64,000 bases of DNA from JAGNHN01 sp964590645 (GCA_964590645.1 CAZPYJ010000018.1:1-64000); one strand, 5' to 3'. Numbered from the stretch's first letter, positions 1-7,602 are shown. Program-made: numbers and translations. Notes: generated by a model not told the origin, from the letters alone.

Positions 1-73
1 TATCAACGGATAGTAACGGCTATTAACGGCTATTAACGGCTATTAACGGCTGTCAACGGCTATCAACGGCTGA
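1..73. repeat. 10-bp tandem minisatellite (TATYAACGGC)
   Basis: Seven consecutive decamers of the form TATCAACGGA, TAGTAACGGC, TATTAACGGC (three times), TGTCAACGGC and TATCAACGGC can be counted. The array starts outside the window. The same family returns near 800-915 with different unit order and number, so the array varies in length between the two copies of the larger duplication. Confidence 0.9.
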
Positions 74-338
74 TATAGTCCCTTGAAGGAGCACCTTGCT
101 TAAGTCATAATTCATAAGGAATATGTAAGAAGTCAAAAGGTGGGGAGCTTAGAAAACCCGCTTTGCGCACCTCTGTGACTCCTCTGTGGACTCCGTGTAA
201 GCTTTTGTTTTCCATAGCTTATCTCACACTGAGGTGCACGGAGAAGGCACAGCGCTTCCCAGAGTATTGAGCAAGGGCGGCCGACCTTGTGTTTTCCTTG
301 TGTACATTGTGGTCAATCAACAAGCGGACCCTTCGGCT
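1..338. repeat. Left copy of a long direct repeat
   Basis: This segment recurs as 874-1181. From base 78 to 338 it is identical to 921-1181 as far as I can follow by eye (261 bases, offset 843). Left of base 78 the copies differ only in the number of 10-bp units: seven here and four in the second copy. No reading frame here looks like a protein. The unit contains phrases such as CCTCTGTGACTCC and ACTCCGTG, of a kind often scattered between genes in Bacteroidota. The left edge of the repeat lies outside the window. Confidence 0.9.
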
Positions 339-600
339 GCCCTTCGGCTGCGCTCAGGGTGAGCGCTCAGGGCTAGCAAGCGGACAAGCGGCGAATGTGT
401 TAAGTAAGAAGGCATATGATCGGGTGGGAGAGCGTGCCAAGGTTTGGGAACTTAGGATGATGCGGTAAGTTTGAGTTTGAAGATGAGTTTGAGGATGAGG
501 AACAGGAGAAGCCCCTTCGCGCTCATAGCGTTTTCTTTGCGATCCTTGCGGCTAACAAGCACGAGTCCGAGTTCGAGTTCGAGTGCGAATTATTGAGGAG
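322..600. repeat. Composite dispersed repeat, modules A-B-C
   Basis: Three modules follow each other. Module A (about 322-388) contains CCCTTCGGCTGCCC and a GCTCAGGG-type end. Module B (about 470-550) contains GATGAGTTTGAGGATGAGG, then AGGAGAAGCCCCTTCGCG and TTTCTTTGCGATCCTTGCGG. Module C (about 555-600) is CGAGTTCGAG-like. The same modules occur in the same order on the opposite strand near 48.3-48.6 kb, and module A alone recurs near 1170 and 9711. The DNA has no coding character. Confidence 0.75.
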
Positions 601-801
601 AAGGGAAAGCCCCTTCGCGGGCTTTGCGTTATTCTTTGCGGCTTTGCGTTAAAAAAAAGCTCGAGTACTTTAACTGTATCCTTATTGTCGTCACAGACGA
701 CAAGCCCTCGCACCTGCGATGCAATCGCAGGCGAACCCACTCTGCGTTGATCTGCGAAATCTGCGGGAGAAATATTTAAAGCCAGCCGGTCAGGAATAGC
801 C

Positions 802-915
802 GTTGGTAACGGTTATCAACGGCTATCAACGGCTATCAACAGTTATCATCGGCTATCAGCCGTTAATATCTGATATCAACGGATAGTAACGGCTATTAAC
901 GGCTGTCAACGGCTA
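802..915. repeat. 10-bp tandem minisatellite, second array
   Basis: About eleven decamers of the GGCTATCAAC family lie in tandem, with variants such as AGTTATCATC and GGCTATCAGC near the middle, where the array is most degenerate. It leads directly into the second copy of the long direct repeat. Confidence 0.85.
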
Positions 916-1181
916 ATATAGTCCCTTGAAGGAGCACCTTGCTTAAGTCATAATTCATAAGGAATATGTAAGAAGTCAAAAGGTGGGGAGCTTAGAAAAC
1001 CCGCTTTGCGCACCTCTGTGACTCCTCTGTGGACTCCGTGTAAGCTTTTGTTTTCCATAGCTTATCTCACACTGAGGTGCACGGAGAAGGCACAGCGCTT
1101 CCCAGAGTATTGAGCAAGGGCGGCCGACCTTGTGTTTTCCTTGTGTACATTGTGGTCAATCAACAAGCGGACCCTTCGGCT
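874..1181. repeat. Right copy of the long direct repeat
   Basis: Second copy of the unit that begins at the window edge. Identity with the first copy runs to base 1181, where copy one has CGGCTG and copy two CGGCTT. Beyond that point only a diverged module A follows, and modules B and C of the first copy are missing. With copy one this makes a tandem arrangement with an 843-bp period. Confidence 0.9.
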
Positions 1182-1253
1182 TCCCTTCGACTTGCGCTCA
1201 GGGTAAACACTCAGGGCAAGCAAGCGAGAAGCGAGAAGTGAAGTACTCCTTAA

Positions 1254-1312
1254 ATCACTGATTCACTGAACACTGTCCACTGATCACTGATCACTCATCA
1301 CTGATCACTGTA
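1254..1312. repeat. Short tandem repeat (CACTGATCA-like)
   Basis: CACTGATCA/CACTGTCCA units of roughly 7-9 bp are repeated about seven times. It lies between the long duplication and the fasciclin gene, within its possible leader. Nothing else was recognised between 1182 and 1395. Confidence 0.7.
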
Positions 1313-1395
1313 CAATCTGTTTAACTTTTTATCTTATTCATTAAACATTTTAAGCATTAAGCTTGTTACTATGGGATTCATCTAAATCGACAACT

Positions 1396-2349
1396 ATGAA
1401 AAATTTGAAAGTAATGCTCCTGGCCCTCGCCGGACTCCTGGTTTTCGCCTCTTGCAGTGACAATGACGACGATGCCCCCAAGCCTATGCCCAATACCCCT
1501 GACATTGTGGAGAAGGCAGTAGCCACCGACAATCTCAGCATCCTGGTGGCCGCCCTTCAGGCTGCCGACCTGGTAGATGCCCTGAAGGCCGACGGCCCCT
1601 TCACCGTTTTTGCCCCCACCAACGATGCCTTTATGGCCCTTCTGAACTCCAATCCCCAGTGGAACAGCCTGGAAGACATTGATCAGGAATTGCTCAAAAC
1701 CGTGCTGCTATTCCACGTCGTTCCCGGCAAGGTGATGGCCGCCGATCTGTCCGACACCTATGTTTCCACACTGGCTTTGGGCGCGGGCAATGAAGCCATT
1801 TCCCTGCAGGTAAATACAATGGGCGGGGTAATGTTCAATGGCAATGCCAGCCCGGTGACCACCGATGTGATGGCCTCCAATGGCGTGATCCATATTATTG
1901 ATGCAGTGATGTTGCCCCCCACCGTCGTGGACCTGGCCGTCAACAATCCTGCCTTCTCCAGCCTGGTGGCAGCCCTCACGCGGGCCGACCTCACCACTGA
2001 TTTTGTCTCCATTCTTTCCGGCGACGGCCCCTTCACGGTCTTTGCCCCCACCAATGCCGCTTTTGATGCCCTGCTGGCCAGCAATAATGACTGGAATACC
2101 CTGGCCGATATCCCGGTAGCCACCCTGGAAGCCGTATTGACCTACCACGTAATCAGCGGTGCCAATGTGCAGTCCGGGGCCTTAACAGACAAGCAGATGG
2201 TGACCACCCTGGGCGGTGATTTCACCATCGATCTTGACAGCGGTGCCCAGATCAAGACCACGAGCGGACAAACTGTAAATATTGTCATCACGGATGTGCA
2301 AGGCATCAATGGCGTGGTTCACGCGGTGGACCAGGTACTGATTCCCTGA
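1396..2349 (+). CDS. Fasciclin (FAS1) double-domain lipoprotein
   Basis: Secreted adhesion-type protein. The chosen ATG gives 317 residues and a clean lipoprotein signal (hydrophobic stretch, lipobox FASC, acylated Cys20); an in-frame ATG eleven codons upstream would only add a charged tail before the signal. After Cys20 the acidic run SDNDDD resembles the surface-export signals known for Bacteroidota lipoproteins. Two tandem FAS1 domains follow (about 45-175 and 178-317), each with a DGPFTVFAPTN motif and a closing NGVIHxID or NGVVHAVD motif. Such proteins are thought to mediate cell or matrix adhesion; the ligand is unknown. A strong terminator follows, so the gene is probably monocistronic. 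Confidence 0.93.
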   Translation: MKNLKVMLLALAGLLVFASCSDNDDDAPKPMPNTPDIVEKAVATDNLSILVAALQAADLVDALKADGPFTVFAPTNDAFMALLNSNPQWNSLEDIDQELLKTVLLFHVVPGKVMAADLSDTYVSTLALGAGNEAISLQVNTMGGVMFNGNASPVTTDVMASNGVIHIIDAVMLPPTVVDLAVNNPAFSSLVAALTRADLTTDFVSILSGDGPFTVFAPTNAAFDALLASNNDWNTLADIPVATLEAVLTYHVISGANVQSGALTDKQMVTTLGGDFTIDLDSGAQIKTTSGQTVNIVITDVQGINGVVHAVDQVLIP

Positions 2350-2375
2350 GGCCATCCTTCCACATAATACAACCA

Positions 2376-2408
2376 GGGCCGTCCTTCCCGGACGGCTCTA
2401 TTTTTTTT
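2376..2408 (+). terminator. Rho-independent terminator after the FAS1 gene
   Basis: A GC-rich stem GGCCGTCC / GGACGGCT with a short TTCC-type loop is followed by TATTTTTTTT. It sits 27 bases after the stop codon of the fasciclin gene. Confidence 0.85.
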
Positions 2409-2509
2409 GCAGCCCAATGCTGCACTCAGGGAAGGGCAAAATGCCGTATGGCATAATGATGCCTATGTTAACCCTATGTTAAAAAGCTGATTTACAGGAT
2501 TTATTCGGG

Positions 2510-2517
2510 TATGTTTG
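2510..2517 (+). promoter_or_regulatory. Putative -7 box TATGTTTG
   Basis: Matches the Bacteroidota -7 consensus TAnnTTTG, 40 bases upstream of the next start codon. No TTG is seen at the usual -33 distance, so the assignment rests on one element. Confidence 0.45.
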
Positions 2518-2557
2518 TACTCATTCTAAATAAGAACCAAAGCAAAAACCACTCTTT

Positions 2558-2962
2558 ATGAAAAAGATGTTAAACACCTTAAGCGCCGGCCTGCTACTGT
2601 TGGCACTGAGTTTCGGCTCACTCACGAGCAGCAATGCGAGGGATGCCATTGGAAAAGATGATTTCAAAACGATGGGGAGCAAAGAGTGCAGCAGCATTGC
2701 GGTGCTCGATGGGGATTCTTCGCGTGTAGCAGAGAAAGAGGCCCACCCGCTTCAGGCAGAGATGGGAGAAGCAGCCTTTGAGAAGCGCACAGATATTCCC
2801 TCCAATACGCTTTCCATCGACATAGAGGCCATCATCCTTGAGCTGGAAGCACCGCTGACAGAGGAAGTGTATGAAGACGACATTCCCTTCAACACCCTGG
2901 ATGTAATGCTATTGAAAGGCATTGAGCTGGAGGAAGAGGCGGAAGTGGATGACCTCCCTTAA
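2558..2962 (+). CDS. Small secreted protein, chimeric paralogue of its neighbour
   Basis: 134 residues of unknown function. Residues 1-28 are a signal peptide nearly the same as that of the next gene (both read FGSLTSxNA). Residues 29-80 align with residues 74-125 of the neighbour (KDDF...SS...AEMGEAAFEK against EDDF...SS...EEMGKEAYDK), so about 45 residues of the mature N-terminus are missing. The last 55 residues are not shared: they are acidic and hold two related segments, DIPSNTLSID and DIPFNTLDVM, each followed by an EE-rich stretch. The likely history is tandem duplication, internal deletion and a new C-terminus. It may be secreted or a decaying copy; the frame is intact. Confidence 0.7.
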   Translation: MKKMLNTLSAGLLLLALSFGSLTSSNARDAIGKDDFKTMGSKECSSIAVLDGDSSRVAEKEAHPLQAEMGEAAFEKRTDIPSNTLSIDIEAIILELEAPLTEEVYEDDIPFNTLDVMLLKGIELEEEAEVDDLP

Positions 2963-3063
2963 ATCTCCTCTGTAGAAATATCCCCGCAAAGCAGAAAAAC
3001 TTTCCGTGGAATATTACCGGATATCCTGGGGAATGATGCCCTTGTTAATTGGTTGTCAATAAA

Positions 3064-3096
3064 TTGATTTACTGGTTTTTACCCAAATACATTTTG
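3064..3096 (+). promoter_or_regulatory. Putative promoter TTG-N21-TACATTTTG
   Basis: A TTG at the -33 position is separated by 21 bases from TACATTTTG, one base longer than the TAnnTTTG box. It lies about 40 bases before the start codon, the same distance as in the preceding paralogue. Confidence 0.45.
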
Positions 3097-3135
3097 CACA
3101 ATTCCACCTAATACCTTAACCAAAACCTCTCTTTT

Positions 3136-3609
3136 ATGAAGACAATGATGAACACCCTTACTGCCGCTTTGCTTTTGCTGGCACTGACTTTCGGATCACT
3201 GACGAGTGTCAATGCGCAGGAAAAGGACGCTTATGATGATGGATCGGTATGGAATGTTACCTATGTGCGTACCCACGCCAATCAATCGGATGTTTACCTG
3301 AAAGATTTGAGCAAAACCTGGGCCCGTGCGATGGATGCTTATGTGACGGCCGGTTTGATCAAATCATACAAAATCCTATCCGGGAATGCCTTTGGAGAAG
3401 ATGATTTCAATCTTATGCTGATGATGGAATTCAGCAGTTTTGGGATTTTCGATCCGGATCCTGCACGTGAAGCCCGCTTTGACGCAATCGAAAAGAAGCT
3501 GCAGGAAGAGATGGGAAAAGAGGCTTACGACAAGACCGTAGGCAATTACGCCAACATTCGCGACATCCTGGGTTCAAAAACCTTCCGTGAGCTGCATTTG
3601 AAGAAATAG
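3136..3609 (+). CDS. Secreted protein, possible alpha/beta-barrel fold
   Basis: 157 residues: a signal peptide ending near VNAQ (residue 28), then a single small domain. The pattern of a strand (WNVTYVRT), an amphipathic helix (DVYLKDLSKTW), a strand (GLIKSYKILSG) and a strand (DFNLMLMMEF) suggests a ferredoxin-like dimeric alpha/beta barrel, as in many small periplasmic proteins; this is inference from pattern only. No catalytic motif is obvious. It is the intact member of the pair with the gene just upstream and has its own promoter-like sequence, so the two may be expressed independently. Confidence 0.8.
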   Translation: MKTMMNTLTAALLLLALTFGSLTSVNAQEKDAYDDGSVWNVTYVRTHANQSDVYLKDLSKTWARAMDAYVTAGLIKSYKILSGNAFGEDDFNLMLMMEFSSFGIFDPDPAREARFDAIEKKLQEEMGKEAYDKTVGNYANIRDILGSKTFRELHLKK

Positions 3610-3710
3610 TTTGTAGAAAGCAGGCATCCAGCCGGGGAAAACCTATCAGGCCATAATGGCTGGGTAGCGATAGGCCGGTAGGGTGCTCTCTCTTTTTATC
3701 CCCTCAAACA

Positions 3711-4223
3711 TCATTGCGAAAACCTTTTGACTTCGCTGCCATTCTTCTCGTAATAGTGCAGCATTTCGGCAATCTTCCTTTTATCATAGCTCGTAATGCA
3801 ATCTGACAAGACGGTAACTTTGTAGCCTTCCTTGCACATATTATACACGGTGGATTTTACGCAGGCAATGGCGTCTGCACCGCTAATGTAGAACTCGCTT
3901 ATTTCATTCTTTTTGATAAAGTCCCCAAAGTCTTCGCTGCTTAATGCGTTGCCTTTGGTTTTTTCGAATATGTTTTCGGAAACCACTTTCATCTCCGGAA
4001 CCAATTCAGCCCCCCGGGTATTCCGTTTGAAAGTGCGTGTGCCCTCCGACAGGTTATAATGCTTTATGTAAACGACGTGGATATCCTTCTCCACGGCCCA
4101 ATCTATGGCCCGGTTCACATTATCAATGATTTCCCTGTAGTTTTTAGTAATGTCATTCTGAAGGTCAATGACCACCAAAGCTTTATGCTGCATCCGATTT
4201 TCTGGTTTTATGTTATCATTCAA
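3711..4223 (-). CDS. Isochorismatase-family cysteine hydrolase
   Basis: 170 residues, the usual length for the family. The catalytic triad is readable: Asp20 in VVIDLQND, Lys88 in FEKTKGNAL, and nucleophilic Cys121 in DAIACVKST, preceded by the conserved GAD turn. Relatives cleave nicotinamide, isochorismate or similar small amides and vinyl ethers; the substrate here cannot be read. A second ATG at codon 11 (MQHKALVV) would give a more typical start, so the N-terminus is uncertain. It is transcribed away from the restriction-modification cassette, and the two are separated by non-coding DNA that includes the left cassette repeat. Confidence 0.88.
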   Translation of the reverse strand: MNDNIKPENRMQHKALVVIDLQNDITKNYREIIDNVNRAIDWAVEKDIHVVYIKHYNLSEGTRTFKRNTRGAELVPEMKVVSENIFEKTKGNALSSEDFGDFIKKNEISEFYISGADAIACVKSTVYNMCKEGYKVTVLSDCITSYDKRKIAEMLHYYEKNGSEVKRFSQ

Positions 4224-4319
4224 TGTTCCATTTCATTGGCCATTGCCCTGTGGCTTGTTGGTGCGGGGGTAATGGGTTTGGCCACGCTGCGAAGCACGAA
4301 GGGTATGTACGATGGGCAG

Positions 4320-4412
4320 TTTTGTCTTCTATAAAAATATTCATTTCTCACTTATGGGTTGCCCGGTGCCGTCATTATTTTCTCGCAGAATTATTGGCCT
4401 GGCGTTGCTTCC
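4320..4412. repeat. Left flanking repeat of the R-M cassette
   Basis: This stretch aligns with 6899-6994 in direct orientation at roughly three quarters identity. Shared blocks include TTTTGTC, AAAAATATTCATTT, TCAC-TATG, TGCCC, CGTCAT, TTTTCTCG and CTGGC-TTGC. The two copies bracket exactly the methyltransferase and endonuclease genes. There is no coding potential. Confidence 0.75.
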
Positions 4413-4537
4413 CTCCTTCAGGCCCGGGGCGAGGGTGAAATCCTGCAGGTGCAGAACCTTAAGTTGGACTGACGCTACTCCCTATTCTCGTCGTGGTGGA
4501 AGGGCTTAATACTGGCAGTAGTTTTTTTTAACAATCT

Positions 4538-4577
4538 TTGTCGGTTAAGGTACTTTATATATTTTCGTAAACGAAAA
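4538..4577 (+). promoter_or_regulatory. Methyltransferase promoter with overlapping palindrome
   Basis: A TTG (4538-4540) stands 17 bases before TATATTTT, a near match to TAnnTTTG. Overlapping its downstream edge is the inverted repeat TTTTCGT-AA-ACGAAAA (4562-4577), which ends 13 bases before the start codon. The encoded protein begins with a DNA-binding helix-turn-helix, so the palindrome is a natural candidate for an autoregulatory operator. Confidence 0.5.
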
Positions 4578-4590
4578 CAAAGCAAGTACC

Positions 4591-6012
4591 ATGTTAAGCG
4601 TCAAAGAGGTTTCTGACAGACTACAAATTACACCACAGCAAGTTCGGAATTTGTGTCGAGACGGAAAAATGAAAGCTGAAAGGGTTGGAAAATCTTGGAT
4701 TATCAGTGAGTCTGATTTGGAGGATTATTATTCCTCCACAAGTGCTGGCGTGGCTGAAGATCAACTGTTCTATGGACTAGGAACACCTAAACGATCTAAC
4801 AAACCAATTGCACTCAGTTTCTTTAGTGGTGCTATGGGTATGGACATTGGTCTTGAGCAAGCAGGTTTTCAAACACTATTCGCAAGTGAAATTGATAATG
4901 CTTGTCGAAAGACAATTGCAAAGAATAGACCTGCAATCGCACTTGTCGGGGACATCCGCAAGTTTTCACCTGAATCAGTTCGAAAGATATCAGGTCTTAG
5001 TGAAACTGATGAAATAGACCTAGTTGTTGGTGGCCCGCCTTGTCAAGCATTCAGCACAGCGGGCAATCGTAAGGGCTTCGAAGACGACAGAGGAAATGTT
5101 TTTCTAGCATTCATCGATATGGTTATCGGGCTGAATCCAAAGTATGCTGTAATAGAAAATGTCCGTGGACTATTGTCAGCTCCACTCAAGCATCGGCCTC
5201 ATAGCCTTCGAGGTGAAGGATATCCAAATTTGACTGTAGAAGAATTACCAGGTGGTGCACTTTATGAGATTATGAATAGATTGGAAAGTGCCGGTTACGC
5301 TGTTAGCTTCAATTTATATAATGCTGCTAATTTTGGAACTCCCCAAAAGAGAGAACGTGTAGTTTTAATCTGTTCGAGAGATGGGCATCGGCCTCCGTAT
5401 CTAGAACCAACTCACTCTGAAGATGCCAGTTTCGGATTACCGAAATGGACAACTTTCAAACAAGCCTTGAAAGGCCTAAGTTCTAATGATGCAGAGTTCA
5501 TTTCATTTCCTGAGAAGAGGTTGAAATATTACCGCCTATTGAAACCAGGAGAGAATTGGCGAAGTCTGCCAGATGAATTACAAAGAGAAGCTATGGGCAA
5601 AGCCTATTTTTCGGGTGGAGGTAAGACCGGCTTTTTGAGAAGACTTCATTGGAATAAACCTTGTCCAACATTGGTAACTCATCCTGCAATGCCAGCAACG
5701 GATTTGGCTCATCCAGAAGAGCATAGACCTTTAAGTGTGCAAGAATACAAGCGGGTTCAAGAGTTTCCAGAAGATTGGGATATTCAGGGTAGCATTCTAG
5801 ATAAATACAAACAAATAGGTAATGCTGTACCAGTCGGTTTGGGACGAGCAATTGGAACACACATAATCAAGCTTCTAGAAGGGAAGAAAGTATCAACTTA
5901 TGATGGCTTTCCCTACTCTCGATACAAACGTACGAATGAGAAGGAATGGAAGATGGAATTCGAAGCAACAATTAAGATGTATGAGAAACAGCGACTTCTA
6001 GTAGAAGCATAA
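4591..6012 (+). CDS. C5-cytosine DNA methyltransferase with N-terminal HTH
   Basis: 473 residues. Residues 1-50 form an excisionase/MerR-type helix-turn-helix (SVKEVSDRLQITPQQVRNLC, then VGKSWIISESDLEDYY). The rest is a C5 methyltransferase: SAM-binding FFSGAMGMDIG (77-87), the catalytic loop GGPPCQAFS with Cys151, ENV at 189-191, QKRERVVLI near 250, and GNAVP near the C-terminus. It methylates cytosine in the site cut by the adjacent endonuclease and so protects the host. The HTH probably represses its own promoter, as the N-terminal domains of M.EcoRII- and M.SsoII-type enzymes do; that part is inference. The gene is much AT-richer than its surroundings, which suggests horizontal acquisition. 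It converges on the endonuclease gene with 2 bases between stop codons. Confidence 0.95.
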   Translation: MLSVKEVSDRLQITPQQVRNLCRDGKMKAERVGKSWIISESDLEDYYSSTSAGVAEDQLFYGLGTPKRSNKPIALSFFSGAMGMDIGLEQAGFQTLFASEIDNACRKTIAKNRPAIALVGDIRKFSPESVRKISGLSETDEIDLVVGGPPCQAFSTAGNRKGFEDDRGNVFLAFIDMVIGLNPKYAVIENVRGLLSAPLKHRPHSLRGEGYPNLTVEELPGGALYEIMNRLESAGYAVSFNLYNAANFGTPQKRERVVLICSRDGHRPPYLEPTHSEDASFGLPKWTTFKQALKGLSSNDAEFISFPEKRLKYYRLLKPGENWRSLPDELQREAMGKAYFSGGGKTGFLRRLHWNKPCPTLVTHPAMPATDLAHPEEHRPLSVQEYKRVQEFPEDWDIQGSILDKYKQIGNAVPVGLGRAIGTHIIKLLEGKKVSTYDGFPYSRYKRTNEKEWKMEFEATIKMYEKQRLLVEA

Positions 6013-6014
6013 TT

Positions 6015-6773
6015 CTATTTTTTCGTAATTGTCCCCTTAGAATTGAATTCAAGTAGTTTGTCCCAGTCGATAATGCCTGTATCAGTGAAGAATTCCTCAG
6101 TTAATTCCTTCGTAAACATATTTATTTTCTTTGCATAAGAGAGCTCGTAGTCATCGTTTTTTTTATGAGCAAGGTAGCCGAGAGGTTCAACTATCTCCTT
6201 GTATAGTTCGCTGTTGCCAGAAATGAATTCCCAAAAAACTTGACCACAATATTTGAAGTAATCACCATTCTTTTTGTAATAATTACGAGGAGTGGTTTTG
6301 CCATAGCAACAACCGTTGACTGCTGTAACATTGATTCTAGCTCCTGATGTCTTAAGGATGCTTCGTGCAGAATTAAAATGATCAACCATTTTTTTTACCT
6401 GGCTGTCATTTCCCCAGTCTGGCCCTGACTTGATAGAAACAATAAACCTTTCACTGTCCTTGGTGAACTCTAAATCAATCCCTGGAATTCCAGATTTTTT
6501 TCCTTCGTAAACTAAATTGTTAACGTGAATTGCCAAACCCTCCAACCAATTTCCAAAAATTCCTTCTTCGCTTGAAGAGATATATGCATCAACTATTGCT
6601 TTTATTAAATCTTGAGCGATTAATATATTCTTCGCTTTAAAGAGATAGGGGTTCTTCTTTTTAAGAACGGTCCTTAACTTGAGCTCTCCTAATTTTTCTA
6701 CTCTTCTGGAATGAAAATCTCCAATGTTTTCCTCCACATATTTTGTCACATCTGCAATGTCTAACGGCTTCAT
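6015..6773 (-). CDS. Type II restriction endonuclease
   Basis: 252 residues, convergent with the methyltransferase and of the same AT-rich composition. A PD-(D/E)XK-like core is visible: a helix with EGL (residues 78-80), then GIDLEF with Asp100, then FIVSIKSG, where Lys115 would be the catalytic lysine and the usual acidic residue two before it is Ser113. The flanking segments NPYLFKAKNI and NGCCYGK look like a family I recall as PmeII-type endonucleases, but I cannot confirm that or deduce the recognition site. Function as the cognate nuclease follows mainly from its partner. Its own promoter-like sequence lies just upstream. Confidence 0.85.
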   Translation of the reverse strand: MKPLDIADVTKYVEENIGDFHSRRVEKLGELKLRTVLKKKNPYLFKAKNILIAQDLIKAIVDAYISSSEEGIFGNWLEGLAIHVNNLVYEGKKSGIPGIDLEFTKDSERFIVSIKSGPDWGNDSQVKKMVDHFNSARSILKTSGARINVTAVNGCCYGKTTPRNYYKKNGDYFKYCGQVFWEFISGNSELYKEIVEPLGYLAHKKNDDYELSYAKKINMFTKELTEEFFTDTGIIDWDKLLEFNSKGTITKK

Positions 6774-6796
6774 AAAATTTGTTCAATGGTTTTCCC

Positions 6797-6829
6797 CAAA
6801 GGTATTTAGTTTCTGTGAATTGGTCACAA
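6797..6829 (-). promoter_or_regulatory. Endonuclease promoter TTG-N22-TACCTTTG
   Basis: On the minus strand a TTG (6829-6827) is followed after 22 bases by TACCTTTG (6804-6797), a good Bacteroidota promoter, 24 bases from the start codon. A palindrome TGTGA-ATTGG-TCACA (6814-6828) overlaps the -33 element and spacer and could be an operator. Confidence 0.55.
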
Positions 6830-6898
6830 CCCCTAATACATATCCAAACCTTCCCGCAAAGGCGGGACTTAGTGTGCTTTGGCTGAGCAGGGACGGCA

Positions 6899-6994
6899 TT
6901 TTGTCCTGAGTTAAAAATATTCATTTATCACATATGAGATGCCCCCCTGACGTCATGTTTTTCTCGAAACAATAAAGAACTGGCTTTGCCGCCT
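6899..6994. repeat. Right flanking repeat of the R-M cassette
   Basis: Direct-orientation partner of the repeat at 4320-4412. It has the same order of conserved blocks (TTTTGTC, AAAAATATTCATTT, TCAC-TATG, TGCCC, CGTCAT, TTTTTCTCG, CTGGC-TTGC). The two copies have diverged by about a quarter, so the arrangement is not recent. Confidence 0.75.
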
Positions 6995-7188
6995 GCTCCC
7001 GGGCTTGGAGAAAAAGGCGAAACACAGCTTTATGCCGGGATGGTGCCAGTCGTTGGTCTCGCCGTAGCTATAGGCCTTGCTCATTGTGTTTATCTCTTGA
7101 AATTTACGAATCGCTTATTATCCATCGCGTTGTTTCGCGAGGCCTGTTTGCATCAATGAAATCGCAGAAGAAGTCATCTTTTTCTTTC

Positions 7189-7602
7189 CTATTCCGGGAA
7201 ACGTTGAAACTTATCTATTTCTTCCAAGGATTCTTCCCAACCTGCTTTATCTGAGAAGAAAATATGTGCGTTAGGTCGCTTTTCTACCTTAGTATCCAGG
7301 CATCCTGCCGGTACTACTAAAAGCTTACCCTCCATTTGTAAATTGGGCAGAGCTGTACCACAATTTGTACAAAAAGCTTTCCTGTGATTACTCCTATGTG
7401 GTTGAAATATACTGATGTCCGTTTCCTTTTTTAACCATTCTAGTTTAGCTGTGGTGGAAAACAAATTTGCAGCATAAGCGGTTCCGGTGTCTTTCCTGCA
7501 ATATCTGCAATGGCATAAATAGAAATGCTCGAAATCCCCTGTAATTTTGAATTTGATTCCTTTGCACAAGCAAGAACCGAAGTATTCCTTATGATGCGTC
7601 AC
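7189..7602 (-). CDS. GFA / CENP-V domain zinc protein
   Basis: 137 residues forming a complete GFA fold. Zinc-binding cysteines are in place: GSCLCKGIKF (Cys11, Cys13), LCHCRYCRK (Cys30, Cys32, Cys35) and FCTNCGTALP (Cys78, Cys81). The family is named for a proposed glutathione-formaldehyde reaction, but most bacterial members have no proven activity, so the substrate is left open. It is a single gene between non-coding stretches, pointing in the same direction as the endonuclease and the hydrolase beyond it. Base composition is intermediate between the cassette and the rest of the window. Confidence 0.88.
   Translation of the reverse strand: MTHHKEYFGSCLCKGIKFKITGDFEHFYLCHCRYCRKDTGTAYAANLFSTTAKLEWLKKETDISIFQPHRSNHRKAFCTNCGTALPNLQMEGKLLVVPAGCLDTKVEKRPNAHIFFSDKAGWEESLEEIDKFQRFPE

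Larger units (their letters stand above)
4224..4590. other. Non-coding gap left of the R-M cassette
   Basis: Between the hydrolase and the methyltransferase there is no convincing gene. Small open frames in this stretch lack codon bias and known motifs. It contains the left copy of the cassette repeat (listed separately), a GC-rich stretch around 4420-4500, and then an abrupt change to AT-rich DNA carrying the methyltransferase promoter and palindrome. Confidence 0.6.
6774..7188. other. Non-coding gap right of the R-M cassette
   Basis: No gene is supported here. From the endonuclease start outward it holds the endonuclease promoter and a small palindrome, the hairpin CCCGC-AAAG-GCGGG around 6855, the right cassette repeat (6899-6994), and then about 190 bases in which I see nothing specific before the GFA gene ends. 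Confidence 0.6.

Noticed and set aside
1..68. CRISPR array in the decamer repeats
   Set aside because: Units are 10 bases with no unique spacers between them; this is a minisatellite, and no cas gene is near.
552..740. Small minus-strand open frame (62 codons) in the repeat region
   Set aside because: It lies in repeat modules, ends in a (TR)n run caused by the CGAGTT repeats and has no start signal.
1708..2148. Minus-strand open frames opposite the FAS1 gene
   Set aside because: They are shadows of a strongly biased coding strand and have no motif.
4059..4509. Three short plus-strand open frames before the methyltransferase
   Set aside because: They overlap the hydrolase gene or the cassette repeat and show no family likeness.
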